Below are positions 35,475 to 45,021 of a stretch of 64,000 nucleotides of DNA, piece after piece. Within the stretch, counting starts at the first letter, position 1; every line of letters starts with the position of its first letter. Location: NCBI GenBank assembly GCA_965238045.1, contig CBDEGU010000011.1, positions 845,479 through 909,478 of the forward strand, written 5' to 3'. A model generated the notes under the pieces. That model searched no databases. It saw only the letters and a list, made by a program, of their open reading frames with translations, and was not told the DNA's origin. The stretch comes from CBDEGU01 sp965238045 (lineage in GTDB: Bacteria > Acidobacteriota > Terriglobia > Bryobacterales > UBA6623). A program made the position numbers and the translations under genes.

Positions 35475-36654
35475 CGATGGCCACCACCTTGGCCGGAGCT
35501 TCGCCGGAAATGCTCTGCTGGAGCTTGTGGCCCCACCTCGCGAGTGCCTCGCGTTTCTCGTCCTCGTAAGAATGCTGGTCGTACGCCGCCGTCACTGATT
35601 TATCGCTGTGATTCAAGATCAGCTTGATAATCAGCCGGTCTACTTTCAGCTTCGCCAGATGAGTGGTAGCCGTTCGCCTTAAGTCATGCGGTGTCCAAGC
35701 CGGGATACCGAAGTGTTCCCGGTTTCGCCGGACGGCGTGACTCAGCGCCAGTCGCGAGATGTGCCCCGCCGTCTCAGGAAACACCCACTCATCCCCCTTA
35801 CCCCTTGTTTCGAGTTCAGCCAGCGCCAGCCTCGATAGCGGTACGTGGTGCTCCCGCCCCGCTTTTGTGCGCTCGGCTGGCAACACCCACCAGCCGCTTT
35901 TCGTGTCGATCTCATCCCACCGCATCCCTGCCACTTCGCCGGGCCGTTGTCCGGTAACCAAGATGAGCCGCAGTACCGACCGAACGCTGTTCGACATCCT
36001 CTTAGCCGTCGGCAGAGCATCCCAGACCTTCCATATCTCCTCCTCTGAGAGAAAGCGAGTGCGGGGTGTTTCTTCAGCGCCCAAGCGTTTTATCCCCGCC
36101 GCCGGATCGCCCTGAATGTACTCTTCATCTACACCCCACGCGAACATTCCCTTCACGTGCGTGAGTAGCCGGTTCGACGCGACCGGCGCCCGCCGTGCCT
36201 TGGCTTTCACCATGTCTTTGATCGCCCGGCGCGTCACGGCAGACACTTTCTTATTCCTGCCCAGGCAAGGCAAAACGTCCGATCGCAAATAGCGGACCAC
36301 TTCGTCTCCGCTGCTCAGTTCGGACAGGTGCTCTTCCTCGTACTTGTTCACGAGTTCGCCGAGCGTTATCTCGCTGCGTCGCTCCTGCTCCTGCTTGACG
36401 GGGTCAGAACCGAGCATTATGCCCGCGAGTAGCTCCTGAGCACGTAGCCGCGCCGCCGTCGCGCTTGTGGCGGGGAACCGTCCGACTGTCGCCCGGCGCT
36501 GCCGCCCGTCCCTCGTCCGGTAGTTAACAATGAAGCTCTTAGCACCCGCCGCCGTAACCCGTACGCCAAACCCTTTCAGGTCCTCATCCCACGCGATCAA
36601 GTAGCCGCTTTTTGGCGGCGTCAGCCGGTCTATAACTCGCTCAGTCAGTCGCAT
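35467..36654 (-). CDS. int: Tyrosine integrase, P4/DUF4102 type
   Basis: The 395-aa protein has the DUF4102 arm-binding N-domain (LTPPKSGYLIAWDEDLKGFG) and a catalytic domain. The active-site residues are all visible: R in VTGQRPGEVAGMRWDE, H..R in WTPHDLRRTATTHL, H in LILNHSDKSV and Y in AAYDQHSY. It is the integrase of the 29-37 kb element. Repeated GTGTCAGCA sites lie directly upstream, between it and the att core. Confidence 0.93.
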   Translation of the reverse strand: MRLTERVIDRLTPPKSGYLIAWDEDLKGFGVRVTAAGAKSFIVNYRTRDGRQRRATVGRFPATSATAARLRAQELLAGIMLGSDPVKQEQERRSEITLGELVNKYEEEHLSELSSGDEVVRYLRSDVLPCLGRNKKVSAVTRRAIKDMVKAKARRAPVASNRLLTHVKGMFAWGVDEEYIQGDPAAGIKRLGAEETPRTRFLSEEEIWKVWDALPTAKRMSNSVRSVLRLILVTGQRPGEVAGMRWDEIDTKSGWWVLPAERTKAGREHHVPLSRLALAELETRGKGDEWVFPETAGHISRLALSHAVRRNREHFGIPAWTPHDLRRTATTHLAKLKVDRLIIKLILNHSDKSVTAAYDQHSYEDEKREALARWGHKLQQSISGEAPAKVVAIDG

Positions 36655-36665
36655 TCCACCACCCC

Positions 36666-36776
36666 GTGTCAGCAGCGTGTCAGCAGCTCGCTAGACTGAT
36701 TTTTCAGAACGCCTGACGGTGATTCAGGAAGCCCCGAGCCCACTCCGGCCCGTTCCGTGTCAGCACTATGTCAGCA
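36666..36776 (+). promoter_or_regulatory. Arm-type repeats of integrase 1
   Basis: GTGTCAGCA occurs at 36666, 36677 and 36757, with ATGTCAGCA at 36768. The 21-base block CGTGTCAGCAC..., spanning two sites, recurs at 62055-62075 beyond the other att copy. Position and spacing fit integrase arm or excisionase sites. Confidence 0.65.
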
Positions 36777-36908
36777 AACTAACGCGTTTTGTCTGACATT
36801 CAGTATGCGCAGAATGTCCGGGAATGTCAAGGTAAGTGCAAGTACATAAGCCCGTTACATGATTTGAAGAGGGCTAAGTCACTGACGGCAAAAGGGGTGC
36901 TAAACCTG

Positions 36909-36961
36909 ATTGTGGATCAGGAGGTCCCCAGTTCGATTCTGGGCGCCAGTACCATTCTTTT
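36909..36961 (+). other. Attachment site (left), tRNA-His 3'-half-like
   Basis: A 53-base core is repeated at 61965-62017 with one difference. It contains TTGTGGA (anticodon GTG, His), a T-arm CCCAG TTCGATT CTGGG and CGCCAGTACCA. Here the anticodon stem CCTGA/TCAGG is complete but no D-arm or good acceptor partner precedes it, so no functional tRNA is called. Confidence 0.85.
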
Positions 36962-36992
36962 TAGTAGTTTAGACGCAAGAATCAATCTCCCG

Positions 36993-37011
36993 AGTAACGC
37001 TCCAAGTAACA
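36993..37011 (+). promoter_or_regulatory. Arm-type repeats of integrase 2 (left)
   Basis: Two AGTAAC sites at 36993 and 37005, 12 bases apart, lie between the att core and the second integrase. The same pair with the same spacing lies just inside the other boundary (61869 and 61881). Confidence 0.6.
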
Positions 37012-37013
37012 TG

Positions 37014-38117
37014 TCAGTGAACGAGAGCACTGATTTTCTCCAGTTCCGCGACCCCGCCGAAGCGGGAATACACGCCGAGAGTCGTCGAAACATCCCGGTG
37101 CCGCATAAGCTTCTGCATCCCCTCCGGCGATACCCCCGACTGGCGACCCAAGGTACAGAAGGTCGGCCGAAGATCCCGCCAGCACAGGCGGGTTAACCCT
37201 ACGAAACGGGCCGCCGGTTGAAGTTTGCGCCGAAGCGCGTTGTGCATGTCCAGGGGTGAATCCCGGCGCACAGCGAAGACATACGATTCACCGGAAGGGA
37301 AACGCGTTCGAGAACGCCACGCTTCAAGCCGCCCCCATATGCCCCGATCCACGGGCAAGGTCGCGCGAGAACGTTGGGATTTCGGCGTGTCCAAGACGCC
37401 CCTATATACCCTACGCCGGATGGTGACTTCCTTGTTAACAAGATCGTCCCAACGAAGCGCCCCGATCTCACCTGGACGTAAGCCACACAAGACAGCCAAG
37501 CCGAAGACGGAGTCGTATGGTTCGGGGAGTGTTTCCAGCAGAAGCCGGATCTGTTCCGGGCGTAGAATCACGGCGGGACGTACCGGTTCGGGAGCCGGAA
37601 GCCGGAAGCGACCCTTTGCGGGATTGGCCGAAAGCCACTCCCACTCAACCGCGACCGTGAGGAGGCCGGAGAGATGAGCACGTAGATTATGGATAGAGAC
37701 GGGTGAGAGTCCCGGACGCGACAAGAGGAATTCTTGCACGTCGGCACGTTCGATCTTCGATACCGGCGTTTCTTTCCATTCCGCCAGCATGTGTACGGCG
37801 GCCCATTCGTACGAGTGTTGCGTCGATCCCTTGAGCGTCGGTTTTACCGTCCGACGCCAGCGGATGACGAGATCCCCGAAGGTCCGAGCCGAGTATTCTA
37901 CGCCCGTCTGGACATCGTTGATTGGAAGAATAAACTCCCGCGAGAGGCGAGAAGCTTCTGAGAAGGACATCGTTTTAACGTCTCCTAAAGTACGGGAAGT
38001 CTGGAAGCGACGATGCACGCCCTCTGCCGAGACGGTGTCCTTTCGATACCAAATTTTCCATTTACCTTTTTCCCTGCGTGGCCGAGGCGTCTGCCCAGGC
38101 CTTCTTGAACGAGCCAT
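37014..38117 (-). CDS. int: Tyrosine integrase of the 25-kb element
   Basis: The 367-aa protein has a SAM-like core-binding domain (YEWAAVHMLAEWKETPVSKI) and a catalytic domain with R in LCGLRPGEIGALRWDD, RDLRPTFCTLG and MRHRDVSTTLGVYSR. The usual His of HxLR is replaced by Trp (CWRDLR), while the other residues are kept. Start at 38117 has GGAGGAAA upstream. Its 3' end lies 52 bases from the att core. It is unlike the first integrase in domain make-up, although both act at the same core. Confidence 0.88.
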   Translation of the reverse strand: MARSRRPGQTPRPRREKGKWKIWYRKDTVSAEGVHRRFQTSRTLGDVKTMSFSEASRLSREFILPINDVQTGVEYSARTFGDLVIRWRRTVKPTLKGSTQHSYEWAAVHMLAEWKETPVSKIERADVQEFLLSRPGLSPVSIHNLRAHLSGLLTVAVEWEWLSANPAKGRFRLPAPEPVRPAVILRPEQIRLLLETLPEPYDSVFGLAVLCGLRPGEIGALRWDDLVNKEVTIRRRVYRGVLDTPKSQRSRATLPVDRGIWGRLEAWRSRTRFPSGESYVFAVRRDSPLDMHNALRRKLQPAARFVGLTRLCWRDLRPTFCTLGRQSGVSPEGMQKLMRHRDVSTTLGVYSRFGGVAELEKISALVH

Positions 38118-38187
38118 TTTCCTCCACCTGGAGGGCTCGCTAGCGATTTCCAAGAGGGTAGCAGGGGGCATGGCGGGGTGTCAATCC

Positions 38188-38421
38188 TTACAGACCCCTC
38201 ACCTTCTCAACGATCCCTTTTGGGATATCGGTAAAGCTGCGGAAGATAATCTCGTCGCAATCGCCGCGACTCCACTCGCTCGCGATGCGGATTCCGTCTT
38301 TATCTTTCTGTACAAGGTAACCAATCTCGTAGCAGAGGCATCCAAAGGTTAGAAGAGGCTCTTCTTCGTTGCTACAAGCATCCAACCAACGGACTTCGAC
38401 GCGCTTCGGCGGCTTGTTCAT
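38188..38421 (-). CDS. Small hypothetical protein
   Basis: A 77-aa acidic protein (RVEVRWLDACSNEEEPLLTF, then GYLVQKDKDGIRIASEW) of a type seen in phages and integrative elements. Overlaps the next gene by 4 bases (ATGA). No known function. Confidence 0.55.
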   Translation of the reverse strand: MNKPPKRVEVRWLDACSNEEEPLLTFGCLCYEIGYLVQKDKDGIRIASEWSRGDCDEIIFRSFTDIPKGIVEKVRGL

Positions 38422-38714
38422 GGAGAAGCCTTGGCATCGACGATTTCAAGGTCGTCGAGTTGGGAGGCGCGGTTATGGCCCGTAAGCCATAGAGAGAGAA
38501 GCTTTTGCCCACGAGCCTCCGTGATTGCTTCATCTTCTTGGAGAGCGTTTATTAGAAACTTTGCCCAGCGGAAGGTTGTAGGAAAGCTCCAAGACTCTTG
38601 TAGTGTCTGTTCTTGCATCTTCCCCCATTTTGGTTCGGTGATAGATATCTCCGGCCGCCTCTCTCGAAGCCACGCGGCGAAATCCGCAACTTCCTGCTTC
38701 CTATTTCTGGGCAC
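38418..38714 (-). CDS. Small hypothetical protein
   Basis: A 98-aa helical protein (EVADFAAWLRERRPEISITE ... SFPTTFRWAKFLINALQED). Coupled by overlap to the following gene and placed in the integrase-proximal operon. Not recognised. Confidence 0.5.
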   Translation of the reverse strand: MPRNRKQEVADFAAWLRERRPEISITEPKWGKMQEQTLQESWSFPTTFRWAKFLINALQEDEAITEARGQKLLSLWLTGHNRASQLDDLEIVDAKASP

Positions 38715-38906
38715 AAAAATATCCTCCAGCTAGTCAGACTAGCGGCAGGCCCGGCCCCGTTTTCCCCTCTCTATTAGAAAGACGTGCTGGAGTTACACTC
38801 GGTTCCAGCGGGGTACGAGTTGCTAGCCTTGCTCGATTACGAACCCGAGCGTCCAGAGGAATCGTCGGCCGCCCGGCGTCGGGGGAGTAGTTCGAGGATA
38901 TTAGCG

Positions 38907-39098
38907 TTAGCGTCCGGCATTCTTCCCGCCGTCTTTACGGGTCCTGGCCGCCGTGGCCAAGCCGCCCTTTCGAGACCACTTCGCTAGAAGCTTCTGCGGA
39001 TGGTTACGGGCTCTCGCTAGCCCGCCTCGTCTTCCCATCTCGGCGGCCGTGATTGAGCCTTTCGGAAAGGAGTTAGAGTCGCTATTAGAAGTTTCCAT
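38907..39098 (-). CDS. Small basic Gly-rich protein
   Basis: A 63-aa protein with MGRRGGLARARN and WSRKGGLATAARTRKDGGK, resembling short KGG-like or nucleoid-type proteins common in soil bacteria. Function unknown. Confidence 0.45.
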   Translation of the reverse strand: METSNSDSNSFPKGSITAAEMGRRGGLARARNHPQKLLAKWSRKGGLATAARTRKDGGKNAGR

Positions 39099-39253
39099 AA
39101 GATGCCTCCGGACGCGTCCGTCTCTTACTCTTCTATCTTATCACAAGTTAACGTTAATCTACTCCGGTTAGGCCGGTTACTCGTGGTACAATTAGAGGAG
39201 AGGTTAGCGATAGCCTCGATGGAACCGAGGGGAAGCATCTTAGTAAAGAAGGA

Positions 39254-40243
39254 GATGGGTATTCACTTGACTCAGGTGACCACAAGATGTAGGATCTTGG
39301 AAAATGGAAGATTATCCGCGGAATCTGGCCGAGGTCGAGGCGCGTTTCGCCAACGAGCAGGCCTGTCGGGAGTATCTGTGTCAACTCCGCTGGCCGGAGG
39401 GTTTTCGTTGTCCGCGATGCGGGCATGACAAAACCTGGGCGGTACGCACGGTGCTGCTTATTTCAAGACACCCGCAAACCGCTCCAGAGCTGGTTTCGAG
39501 CCATGTGGTGGCTCACCAGCCAGAAGAACGGGGCCAGCGCACTGGGATTGCAACGAGCGTTGGGCCTGGGCAGCTACAAGACGGCCTGGACTTGGTTGCA
39601 CAAGCTCCGGCGCGCTATGGTACGGCCCGGACGCGACCGGCTCAGCGGGCGCGTTGAGGTTGACGAGACCTACTTAGGAGCCCTGGAGGAGGGCGTGCGG
39701 GGCCGCCAAACCGACGCGAAAGCGCTGATTGCAGTAGCGGCCGAGGAAGATGGCGCAGGCATCGGACGAATTCGGATGCGCACGATTCCGAACGCCTCCG
39801 GGGACAGCTTGATGGCCTTCGTTGGCGAGTCGGTCGAACCCGGCAGCGTGGTCCACACCGACGGTTGGCTGGGTTACGGGCCACTCGAAAGCGACGGCTA
39901 TCGCCACGAGGTGAGCTACCTGGACGGGCAACCGGCGCGGGCCTCGGAACTGCTCCCCCGCGTTCATCGCGTGGTGTCGTTGCTGAAGCGCTGGATACTG
40001 GGTACGCATCAAGGAGCCGTCAGCCACGAGCATCTCGACTCCTACCTCGACGAATTCACCTTCCGCTTCAACCGCCGCAAGTCCAGAAGTCGAGGCAAGC
40101 TCTTCTACCGCCTGGTGCAGCAGGCCGTCGCCGTCCAACCGGTGCCCTACAAGTCGCTGGTCGGAGGCACCGCAACACATGCTACGGACAACCACAACAT
40201 GTAGGGGCTATTTCAAAATACCTGAGTCAAGTGAATACCCATC
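39254..40243 (+). mobile_element. IS1595-family element, copy B (47-bp internal deletion)
   Basis: The 990-bp element has ends GATGGGTATTCACTTGACTC and its complement, flanked by the 8-bp target duplication AAGAAGGA. It belongs to the same variant as copy C and differs from A/D by scattered bases. The right copy of the duplication regenerates a ribosome binding site before the next gene. Confidence 0.92.
39304..40204 (+). pseudogene. IS1595-family transposase, frameshifted
   Basis: The N-terminal zinc-ribbon half (to AVRTVLL) is followed by a 47-bp deletion that removes the second CxxC and shifts the frame. The rest of the DDE domain is intact in another frame (39425-40204). Confidence 0.9.
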
Positions 40244-40258
40244 AAGAAGGAAAACAAG

Positions 40259-40591
40259 ATGGCTCGCACGGAAAGCAGTAGAAGAAGGGATCGCACGTTG
40301 TATACCGCTCCGATGTATCTCCCCTGGCATATAGAAGCTGAGCGCCGGTGGCCTGGTTCCGAGAAAGAGGGTAACGGATGTTGGGCGGTTCTCACGTCAC
40401 CGAAGGAAGATGACTCGCCGGACAAACGCGTCGTTTGGTTATACGACGATCCGCTGGAAGCCATCGCCAGTGTCCGCTTTATCGAAGCCGACAAGAGGGG
40501 CCTCGTGATCCAAAGCGAGATTACATGTCTTTTCGACACGAGCTTCCTCGTGGATCACATCCGGTCTGCGGGAATCTTTGAGAAGTATTAA
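40259..40591 (+). CDS. Hypothetical protein next to IS copy B
   Basis: A 110-aa protein (WHIEAERRWPGSEKEGNGCW, then VVWLYDDPLEAIASVRFIEA). No family recognised. Its ribosome binding site AAGAAGGA is the target duplication of IS copy B, so the insertion separates the gene from any upstream promoter but keeps translation signals. Confidence 0.6.
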   Translation: MARTESSRRRDRTLYTAPMYLPWHIEAERRWPGSEKEGNGCWAVLTSPKEDDSPDKRVVWLYDDPLEAIASVRFIEADKRGLVIQSEITCLFDTSFLVDHIRSAGIFEKY

Positions 40592-40727
40592 CCGGCTTCC
40601 CTGGCGCGTTCGAGGGAAAATGGCCCCGGCCTCCCGGCGTCTCTTCTTTCTCGCGTCCGTGGAACCGGGTGTCGCGGGAAGCCGTCAAACACATAGAAGC
40701 TCCAACCACGAAAGGATTCCACCCATC

Positions 40728-41015
40728 ATGCCCCCTTTTACTACGAAAGACTTCGCTCTCGTCGCGTTCCTAGTCGCACGCGGCCACGAGTACGCGTCTG
40801 TCGGGCAGGACGGGGAGGAAGTCGTCTTCTCCTTCGCGAACCCGGCCGAGATTACGCAGGCTCTCGGAGATTACGCTTCCAACGCGCCCGTCCCGGTGCG
40901 GAGCTTTTTCAACTCCCTCCGGCGGGTCAAGCATGTAATCGCCGCGAAGAAACGTGGCACGCCGATACAAGGAAATTATGACCATACACGAAAGTTCCAT
41001 TCCCGCGCTCGCTGA
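40728..41015 (+). CDS. DUF5659-like protein
   Basis: A 95-aa protein fitting the DUF5659 pattern: FTTKDFALVAFLVARGHEY, GEEVVFSFANPAEITQALGD and VPVRSFFNSLRRVKHVIAA. It appears in phages and mobile elements ahead of replication genes. It overlaps the next gene by 38 bases. Confidence 0.65.
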   Translation: MPPFTTKDFALVAFLVARGHEYASVGQDGEEVVFSFANPAEITQALGDYASNAPVPVRSFFNSLRRVKHVIAAKKRGTPIQGNYDHTRKFHSRAR

Positions 41016-42387
41016 CCCTGGGCAGCGCGTCCCGTCTTCCGGACCGCCGTCTTCCGCGTTCCCTGGACAGACGACAACGGCCCCCGTCCTTGATGGCCTT
41101 CGCGGCCTTATGGCCAGTCGGTCGAGAGTGCCGCAAGAGGCGCGATCCAAGCCGACACGCAACGGGAAGCCCTGTGATTATATCGAGGGGTATGCGACGT
41201 ACGCCGATCTTTTTGAGCTGCCGCGTGCGATGCATGAACACGCCGCCATTCAAACGATTGCCACGCTTCTGAATCGTAACGGTGTCCTCATCCCGGATGG
41301 TGCGTTCAAGACGCCGTTCGATGTCTGGACATTGTTGTTATCGGCCAGCGGCGGGGGGCGGAGCACGACCGTTCACTTTCTCAAAGAGTTTCTCAAGAAG
41401 GCGGGCGTTGACGATATAGTGTCCAATGTTGAGTGGGGCTCAGTACAAGCCTTGACACAGCACTTCGCCGAGAATCCGACTGGGCTTTTCGATTGGGGCG
41501 AGTTTTCTGAACGATTGAAAACGCTTAAAAGCGGTCCGTTTGGCGCAGCGCTACCGTGGATTACTAACATCTACAACTCGCTCAGCCTCCCCCCGGCCAT
41601 CACGCATCGAAAGACCGGCCGAGAGACTGATACGCCTGATATCGTCTTTCATCAAGCGCCCCGGCTCAACATATTCGCCACAAGTTCGGAAGCGTGGTTT
41701 TTCAAGGAGCTGCAAACAACCGATAGCACCGGCGGATTTCTTCCGCGCTGGATGTTCGTACGCGTTCCGGACGAGAATAGGTCTCTGTCGCGAACGCTGT
41801 CTCCGGACTCACGCCTTGAGTCGCCGCTCATCGAAGCCCTTCGTGAGATTCGGGAGCTAAAAGGCGAAGCCGACCTTACAGCCATCGACGCTCAGTATGA
41901 CTTTTGGTACCACTCAACTAGAGCCCGTTTCAAGGCACACCCGAACCGGGATCTTGCTGACGCCTATTGGCACCGTCACCGGATTCACGTACAGCAACTC
42001 GCTGTCATCTTTCAAGTCTCCATGTCGCGCACGCTCCAGGTGACGCCCGAGGCTTGGACGCGAGCTGTAGCGGCGGGTGCCGAGCTAGAAAGGACGATCT
42101 TTGAGTTCCTCAACACAGGAGTATCGACGGAAGGCCACACCCGCCAGAAGATGGAACAAGCGATTCAGAGGGCCGGGGCTGACGGCCTCATTAGGAGCGA
42201 GTGGACGATAGCGTTTCAGGGCCTGCACCCGCAAAAAAGGAACGAAGCGCTCTTCACCATCATTGACAGTGCCAAGGTCGTTGCGTTTAGTCGAAAAGGA
42301 AAGACCAAGCCGACGACAGTCTACGTCCACGCCGATTTTGTAGACGCGTACGAATCCCGGCACCCGGAAGACCAGCGGAAGAGCTAG
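40978..42387 (+). CDS. DUF3987-like replication protein
   Basis: A 469-aa protein with the DUF3987 layout: HAAIQTIATLLNRNGVLIPD, LLLSASGGGRSTTVHFLKEF (P-loop-like), LFDWGEFSERLKTLKSG, APRLNIFATSSEAWFFKEL and GGFLPRWMFVRVPDE. The C-terminus holds a probable winged helix. The start at 40978 has AAGGAAA upstream. It is only distantly like the DUF3987 protein at 32.6 kb, which supports separate elements. It is inferred to serve replication or maintenance of the 25-kb element. Confidence 0.72.
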   Translation: MTIHESSIPALADPGQRVPSSGPPSSAFPGQTTTAPVLDGLRGLMASRSRVPQEARSKPTRNGKPCDYIEGYATYADLFELPRAMHEHAAIQTIATLLNRNGVLIPDGAFKTPFDVWTLLLSASGGGRSTTVHFLKEFLKKAGVDDIVSNVEWGSVQALTQHFAENPTGLFDWGEFSERLKTLKSGPFGAALPWITNIYNSLSLPPAITHRKTGRETDTPDIVFHQAPRLNIFATSSEAWFFKELQTTDSTGGFLPRWMFVRVPDENRSLSRTLSPDSRLESPLIEALREIRELKGEADLTAIDAQYDFWYHSTRARFKAHPNRDLADAYWHRHRIHVQQLAVIFQVSMSRTLQVTPEAWTRAVAAGAELERTIFEFLNTGVSTEGHTRQKMEQAIQRAGADGLIRSEWTIAFQGLHPQKRNEALFTIIDSAKVVAFSRKGKTKPTTVYVHADFVDAYESRHPEDQRKS

Positions 42388-42689
42388 CCGGAGATAGTTC
42401 AATAGTTCAGCCGGGTACGTTTCTCCGAGTCAGCCCCTCTCTGAGGAATGCCTTAGAAGGTATAGAATTATTTGAAGTATTTATTCTATACAACCTAAGT
42501 GACTCGTACAGAAGGGGTTAGGTGCCGGAGATCTTTCAGAATGCCTCCTGAAGTATCTTGAAAGATTCCGTCCGGACGGCCGCGAAACGGCGCTCGCGGC
42601 GGGGAAGAGCTGGCCGGGGAGACTCGTTGCAAAGCCGGTTGACGACTCCGCCGCTACGGCTGTACGATCGGGACCGTGGGTGTTTCGCG

Positions 42690-42989
42690 ATGACAAGACA
42701 GTTGATGGGCGCAATTTTTGTGATAGTGGCGCTGTTTTCCTTCGCGGCGGCGGTGGTCCCACGATTACGGGATTTCGCCCACTGGGAGGGCACGGACGTT
42801 CGTCCTAGCACCCTGTCTCTCATTGGATTTGGCCTAGTGTTCGGAGGGGGCGGTGTCGTCCTCTTTCTTGACGGTTTCGGAGAGAACAATTGGCTCATCG
42901 TGGTAGTTGTTTTGGGCTTCTTGGCTGCTGGCCTCGGGAAGTTGCTTGATTTCCCTCCCGGAGACGGACCGTCCGCGCCAGACTGGTAA
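42690..42989 (+). CDS. Small membrane protein
   Basis: A 99-aa protein with three hydrophobic segments (LMGAIFVIVALFSFAAAVV, LSLIGFGLVFGGGGVVLFL, WLIVVVVLGFLAAGLGKLL). Not recognised. The ATG at 42690 is chosen because the hydrophobic N-terminus begins there. Confidence 0.5.
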   Translation: MTRQLMGAIFVIVALFSFAAAVVPRLRDFAHWEGTDVRPSTLSLIGFGLVFGGGGVVLFLDGFGENNWLIVVVVLGFLAAGLGKLLDFPPGDGPSAPDW

Positions 42990-43100
42990 CGGCATGTGGC
43001 GGGGAGATACGCCCGGAAGCCGGTTGACCGCTTCGGAAAGATTCCGTCCGGCCAGAACCTCCGTCCGCGCTTGACGCGCTCGCCGAATTCGCTAGTGGCT

Positions 43101-43295
43101 TCCATTCACGACCGGATGCCAGTGACGCTGCGGGAGAGCGAAGAGGAAACGTGGCTTTCTTCCGGGGCCGATCCGGGAGCATTCTTACGCGACGCCGAAC
43201 CGTATCCGGCGGACGAGATGGAAGCGTATCCCGTCTCGCGTTTGGTGAATTCGGCGCGAAATGATTCGCCGGAGTTGATCCGGCCCTGTACGTGA
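43101..43295 (+). pseudogene. SRAP (HMCES/YedK) C-terminal fragment
   Basis: The frame reads SIHDRMPVTLRESEEETWL, then PYPADEMEAYPVSRLVNSAR and NDSPELIRPC, the C-terminus of SOS-response-associated DNA-protein crosslinking proteins, including the conserved HDRMP. The N-terminal catalytic part is missing. A matching N-terminal scrap lies at 58444. Confidence 0.75.
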
Positions 43296-43440
43296 GCCGG
43301 TGTCTTGCTTGGCGGCAGCCCACGACCGGGCGGAAAACCGTCGCTTCGGGGCGGTCGGCCTTTTTGTGCCCCTGCTGAATCGATGAGTGGCGCTCTGTGA
43401 CTCACTGCTGTTCGTGCGGCGAGAGTTTGGGTGCCTGTCC

Positions 43441-45021
43441 CTAGGAGTCCGTCCGAGTATCAGCTTGGCACGGTTTTGGTGCTGGGTTGAATTTCCGGCG
43501 GGAGATTTACTCGTTCGGCAAAGGCAGGGCTCGGGCGGTCGAAGTCGGGCGGGATGGACAAACACCGCCTGGCAGCAGTTTCTCGCGCCCCGCAGAAGCC
43601 TCCGCGAACTCTTCGAACCGCATTTCCTTCTTGCTATCCATGGCAGAGGGTGTGCATCTTCAATATGTTGTGCGTCAGGCAAATCAACGCCCATTCGCCG
43701 CGCACCTTCTCCAACCCGCGCAAGAGAAACCCTCGCATCCCGCGCCCCTGTTTGATCTGACCAAACACCGGCTCGACGATCCCCTTGCGTTGGGCGTAAA
43801 CCTTCGCTCCAGCCCGCGTCTGCAATTTGCGTTTCATCCGCTCCAGCCGCGTTGCTCCCCGCCGCAAGGGTCCGCGCTTCGCTGGCGGTGGCCGCTCCCC
43901 GTGCTTGTCTTTCTTCGTGGCGATGTAAGCCTCAATCTTGTTCTCCGGCGCGGCGGCCGATTCCAAAGATTGCAGATTCTGCTCCGAACAATAGCCGCTG
44001 TCGGCCAACACTTGTTGTGGCCGCTGCCCCGCCTGCTGCTCGACCGCTTCGAGCAGCGGCTGCAGTTGTTGTTTGTCGTTCGCCGCCTGCGTCACCGTCT
44101 GCCCCACGATCAACTGACAGACCCCCTCCACCGCCGCCTGCGCGTTGTAGGCCTGCAAGAACCCGTCGCCGCCTTTCATGATGCGCGATTCCGGATCGCT
44201 GAAGTTGTACTGATCCTTGTCGCGCGGCTTCGCTTTGCGGACGTCGTCGGCTGAGTGGTCTTGGGCGGCCGCTTTGTCGCGCGCCCTTTGTTTTAGGGCT
44301 CTCTGGGCTTGCCGAATCTTTTCCAGCCGCGTCTGGCGGCGCTGCAACTCCTCGGGCAGCTCCTGGCCCGTCTGCTCAGGCCCGTAGCGGGCGTCCTCGG
44401 CGGCATCGGCCCTCTCCGCTTCGGTCAGCATCTGTTGGACCTCGGCGGCAATCTGCTGCTCGGTTTGCTTCATCCGCCCCCAACTCATGGCCTTGTGCTT
44501 GGAGGCGTTGGCTTTCATCTTCGTGCCGTCCAGCGCCACCCGACCCAGCTTCATCGCCCCGGCTTCCAGCGCCAGCCGCAACACCTGCTCGAACAGCTGG
44601 TGCAGCGCTTCCAGGTGGATCTTGCGAAAGTCGGAAATCGTGCGGAAGTCGGGCTGATTGCCGGCCGCCAACACCCGAAAAGGCACGTCCTCGACCAGAC
44701 GCTCGGCGATCTTGCGCGAGGAACGCACCCCCAGGCAGTAGCCGTAGAGCAGCAGCTTCACCATCAGCCGCGGATGGTAAGGCGGCTGGCCGCGCCACTC
44801 CTTTTCATAGACCTTCTCGATCGCCGACAAATCCAGTTGATCGACCACGTCACTGACGAAGTAGACGAGGTGGCTTTCCGGCAGCCAATCGCGCAAACTA
44901 GGAGGCAGCAGCAGTTCTTGCTCGGGAAGGTAGGGGCGGTAAGTTTTTCCCATAAACCATTATCGCCCACTTGTGTTTTTTCTCAAAGAAGAAAATGACC
45001 AATACTCGGACAGGCTCCTAG
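43441..45021 (-). mobile_element. IS1182-family insertion sequence
   Basis: Imperfect terminal inverted repeats are visible: CTAGGAGTCCGTCCGAGTAT at the left and, reversed, CTAGGAGCCTGTCCGAGTAT at the right, enclosing one transposase gene. No target duplication was found at these ends. Confidence 0.8.
43634..44953 (-). CDS. IS1182-family transposase
   Basis: A 439-aa protein with YRPYLPEQELLLPPSLRDWL at the N-terminus. It has the DDE-domain landmarks KLGRVALDGTKMKANASKHK, VLADSGYCSEQNL and KGIVEPVFGQIKQGRGMRGF (Y-(2)-R-(3)-E-like end). Length and order are complete, so it may be active. Confidence 0.92.
   Translation of the reverse strand: MGKTYRPYLPEQELLLPPSLRDWLPESHLVYFVSDVVDQLDLSAIEKVYEKEWRGQPPYHPRLMVKLLLYGYCLGVRSSRKIAERLVEDVPFRVLAAGNQPDFRTISDFRKIHLEALHQLFEQVLRLALEAGAMKLGRVALDGTKMKANASKHKAMSWGRMKQTEQQIAAEVQQMLTEAERADAAEDARYGPEQTGQELPEELQRRQTRLEKIRQAQRALKQRARDKAAAQDHSADDVRKAKPRDKDQYNFSDPESRIMKGGDGFLQAYNAQAAVEGVCQLIVGQTVTQAANDKQQLQPLLEAVEQQAGQRPQQVLADSGYCSEQNLQSLESAAAPENKIEAYIATKKDKHGERPPPAKRGPLRRGATRLERMKRKLQTRAGAKVYAQRKGIVEPVFGQIKQGRGMRGFLLRGLEKVRGEWALICLTHNILKMHTLCHG

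Noticed and set aside
36830..36955. Complete tRNA-His gene
   Set aside because: The 3' half is clear, but no D-arm or well-paired acceptor strand precedes it in either copy.
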